Assembly (NCBI GenBank): GCA_023265925.1
Contig: JAHFSD010000013.1
Span: 1 to 33,064, forward strand
Origin: an archaeon
GTDB lineage: Archaea; Nanobdellota; Nanobdellia; Woesearchaeales; GW2011-AR9
Length of the DNA: 33,064 bases
Reading direction: 5' to 3'
A program made the translations under genes and the position numbers. Below are positions 32,217 to 33,064 of this stretch, piece by piece. The notes under the pieces were generated by a model that was given only the letters and a program-made list of their open reading frames with translations, did not search any database and had not been told where the DNA came from. Position 1 is the first letter of the stretch. Each line of letters begins with the position of its first letter.

Positions 32217-32372
32217 GTATGTGGAAAGCTGGCTTGGCCAAGGTGCGAGCCGAGAACTGCTTTCGTTCATGAGGATTATCAAGGTGCTTTTCAGCGGGAA
32301 GAAATACTGGATTTGGACGATCGACACTTCCTGAAAAGCACGAGGCTCGCGGCCCGCCAGCTTTCCACGTAC
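32217..32372. mobile_element. 156-bp foldback element of the structured family (E3)
   Basis: Terminal inverted repeats GTATGTGGAAAGCTGGC (32217-32233) and the complement of 32356-32372 (16 of 17). They are directly abutted on both sides by GAAATTAA (32209-32216 and 32373-32380), an 8-bp target-like duplication. Inner stems: GCGAGCC/GGCTCGC and GTGCTTTTCAG (32284-32294) with 32331-32341. It shares the 15-nt GCTGGCTTGGCCAAG with element E2. It fills most of the 304-bp gap between the Nudix fusion and the last gene. Confidence 0.8.
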
Positions 32373-32472
32373 GAAATTAAAGATCCCAATCACCGCACGC
32401 GAGAAACAAAACAACTAAAACACTTCCTGGATCATCAGGCACGCAAAAGCTATGCGGTATTCACCATGCTAC

Positions 32473-33003
32473 TTATTTCTTCTTCTCCTTCCCCGACGGG
32501 GTCGGCTTTGCTGCCGGAGCATCGGCCGGTGGCGGAGAAAGGGCAGCAGCGGTTGCCGGTGGAACTGCTGGTGCCGGCGGTGGTGCTGAAGCAGGAGCTG
32601 GTGCCGCGGTCACTTTGGGCATCGGCAAGGGGCTGGGCAAGTTTACTTCTTCACTGATCTTGATCGCCTCAATATTTCCCTTGTGCAGCGAGGCATTGAT
32701 GATCTCCTGCATCACATCGAGAGGAATTCGTTTCTCTTTCTCCCAGCCTTTCTTGATTTCCTCGACTTTGGCATCCTCACCGACGTAGAGAACCTGCCCT
32801 TCCACGTCAATCTTGCCCAAATCCGGCTCATAGCTGCAGTTGAACGAGAACGTAAATCTCAGCCCTTTTTTACCTTCCACGCCGAAGCCCAGGTCTTCCA
32901 CGCTTTTTAAAGAGACATTGTTGTTGATTTTGATCGTTCCGCCTCTTGATTCCAGGTTTCGTTCGGCGCTGATCTTATGCAGATTTATTTTGACGACAGT
33001 CAT
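32473..33003 (-). CDS. unknown protein with Pro/Ala-rich tail
   Basis: 176 aa. Residues 1-125 look like a compact alpha/beta domain (VVKINLHKISAERNL; GLRFTFSFNCSYEPDLGKI; IDVEGQVLYVGEDAKVEEI; then a helix ending in ISEEVNLPSP) that seems conserved in style with DPANN proteins but is not assigned here. Residues 128-176 are a Pro/Ala low-complexity tail with a Lys end. A strong ribosome site, AGGTGATC (33007-33014), lies before the ATG, and a TATA-like TTTATAAATAATC is at about 33046-33058, so this message has a short leader. Confidence 0.65.
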   Translation of the reverse strand: MTVVKINLHKISAERNLESRGGTIKINNNVSLKSVEDLGFGVEGKKGLRFTFSFNCSYEPDLGKIDVEGQVLYVGEDAKVEEIKKGWEKEKRIPLDVMQEIINASLHKGNIEAIKISEEVNLPSPLPMPKVTAAPAPASAPPPAPAVPPATAAALSPPPADAPAAKPTPSGKEKKK

Positions 33004-33064
33004 GATGGATCACCTGTTTAAGTTATTAAACGCGGTAATCGGGCTGATTATTTATAAATGTTGC

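Noticed and set aside
1-33064. tRNA genes or CRISPR arrays
   Set aside because: No cloverleaf-like segment with TTCRANT loop and acceptor pairing, and no regularly spaced repeats, were seen on reading through. A tRNAscan/CRISPR search would settle it.

Overview
The window looks like a chromosomal piece of a DPANN-type archaeon; the exact phylum cannot be set from sequence alone. The archaeal signs are an archaeal-type uL11, a two-domain CDC48/VAT AAA+ ATPase, a pyruvoyl-dependent arginine decarboxylase, an Lrp/AsnC regulator, and TATA-like boxes (TTTATAAA or TTTTTAAA) about 25-32 nt upstream of most starts, which fits leaderless or very short-leader transcripts. Several genes also carry a GGAGG- or GGTGAT-type ribosome site. 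Many genes have a bacterial flavour: a complete sigma-70 factor, a peptidoglycan-amidase-like protein, a beta-lactamase-fold hydrolase, and an MopE-type Cys/Asp repeat lipoprotein.

Layout. 1-4.6 kb: an APH-like small-molecule kinase, then a tightly overlapping trio (PGRP/amidase_2, SxxK serine hydrolase, GS-fold carboxylate-amine ligase) that could remodel muropeptides or other peptides. 4.6-10.8 kb: a complete gpmI bracketed by broken pieces of a second gpmI, with a DUF4258/DUF2283 toxin-antitoxin-like pair on one side and a membrane-anchored zincin plus a helical-repeat protein on the other. 10.8-14.4 kb: UPF0175/PIN and HEPN/MNT toxin-antitoxin pairs, a small conserved-looking protein, and arginine decarboxylase. 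14.7-15.5 kb: uL11 with an unusual charged C-terminal extension. 15.5-21.5 kb: surface proteins (a 51-aa membrane protein, an Asn-glycosylation-rich poly-Q glycoprotein, a Tat-type Cys/Asp repeat lipoprotein) separated by an intact IS481-like insertion sequence. 21.6-27.9 kb: CDC48, two unknown small genes, a nest of palindromes, the sigma factor, and a divergent alkaline-phosphatase-superfamily enzyme. 28.6-30.8 kb: an AT-rich island with an Lrp regulator divergent from a HUP/class-I-synthetase-like gene and an Asp/Glu racemase. 31.2-33.0 kb: an NDT-like/Nudix fusion and a conserved-looking protein with a Pro/Ala tail.

The non-coding space is rich in foldback DNA. Three elements (11787-12210, 14494-14682, 32217-32372) belong to one structured family: they share core sequence or architecture, have terminal inverted repeats, are flanked by 7-17 bp direct repeats, and show at least one compensatory base-pair change. 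Other palindrome nests lie at 24950-25350, 28139-28528 and 30888-31015. The most notable points are the complete sigma factor in an archaeal expression background, the amidase/serine-hydrolase/ligase operon, the gpmI sandwich, and the structured repeat family. All assignments are made by eye from motifs; no database search was run.
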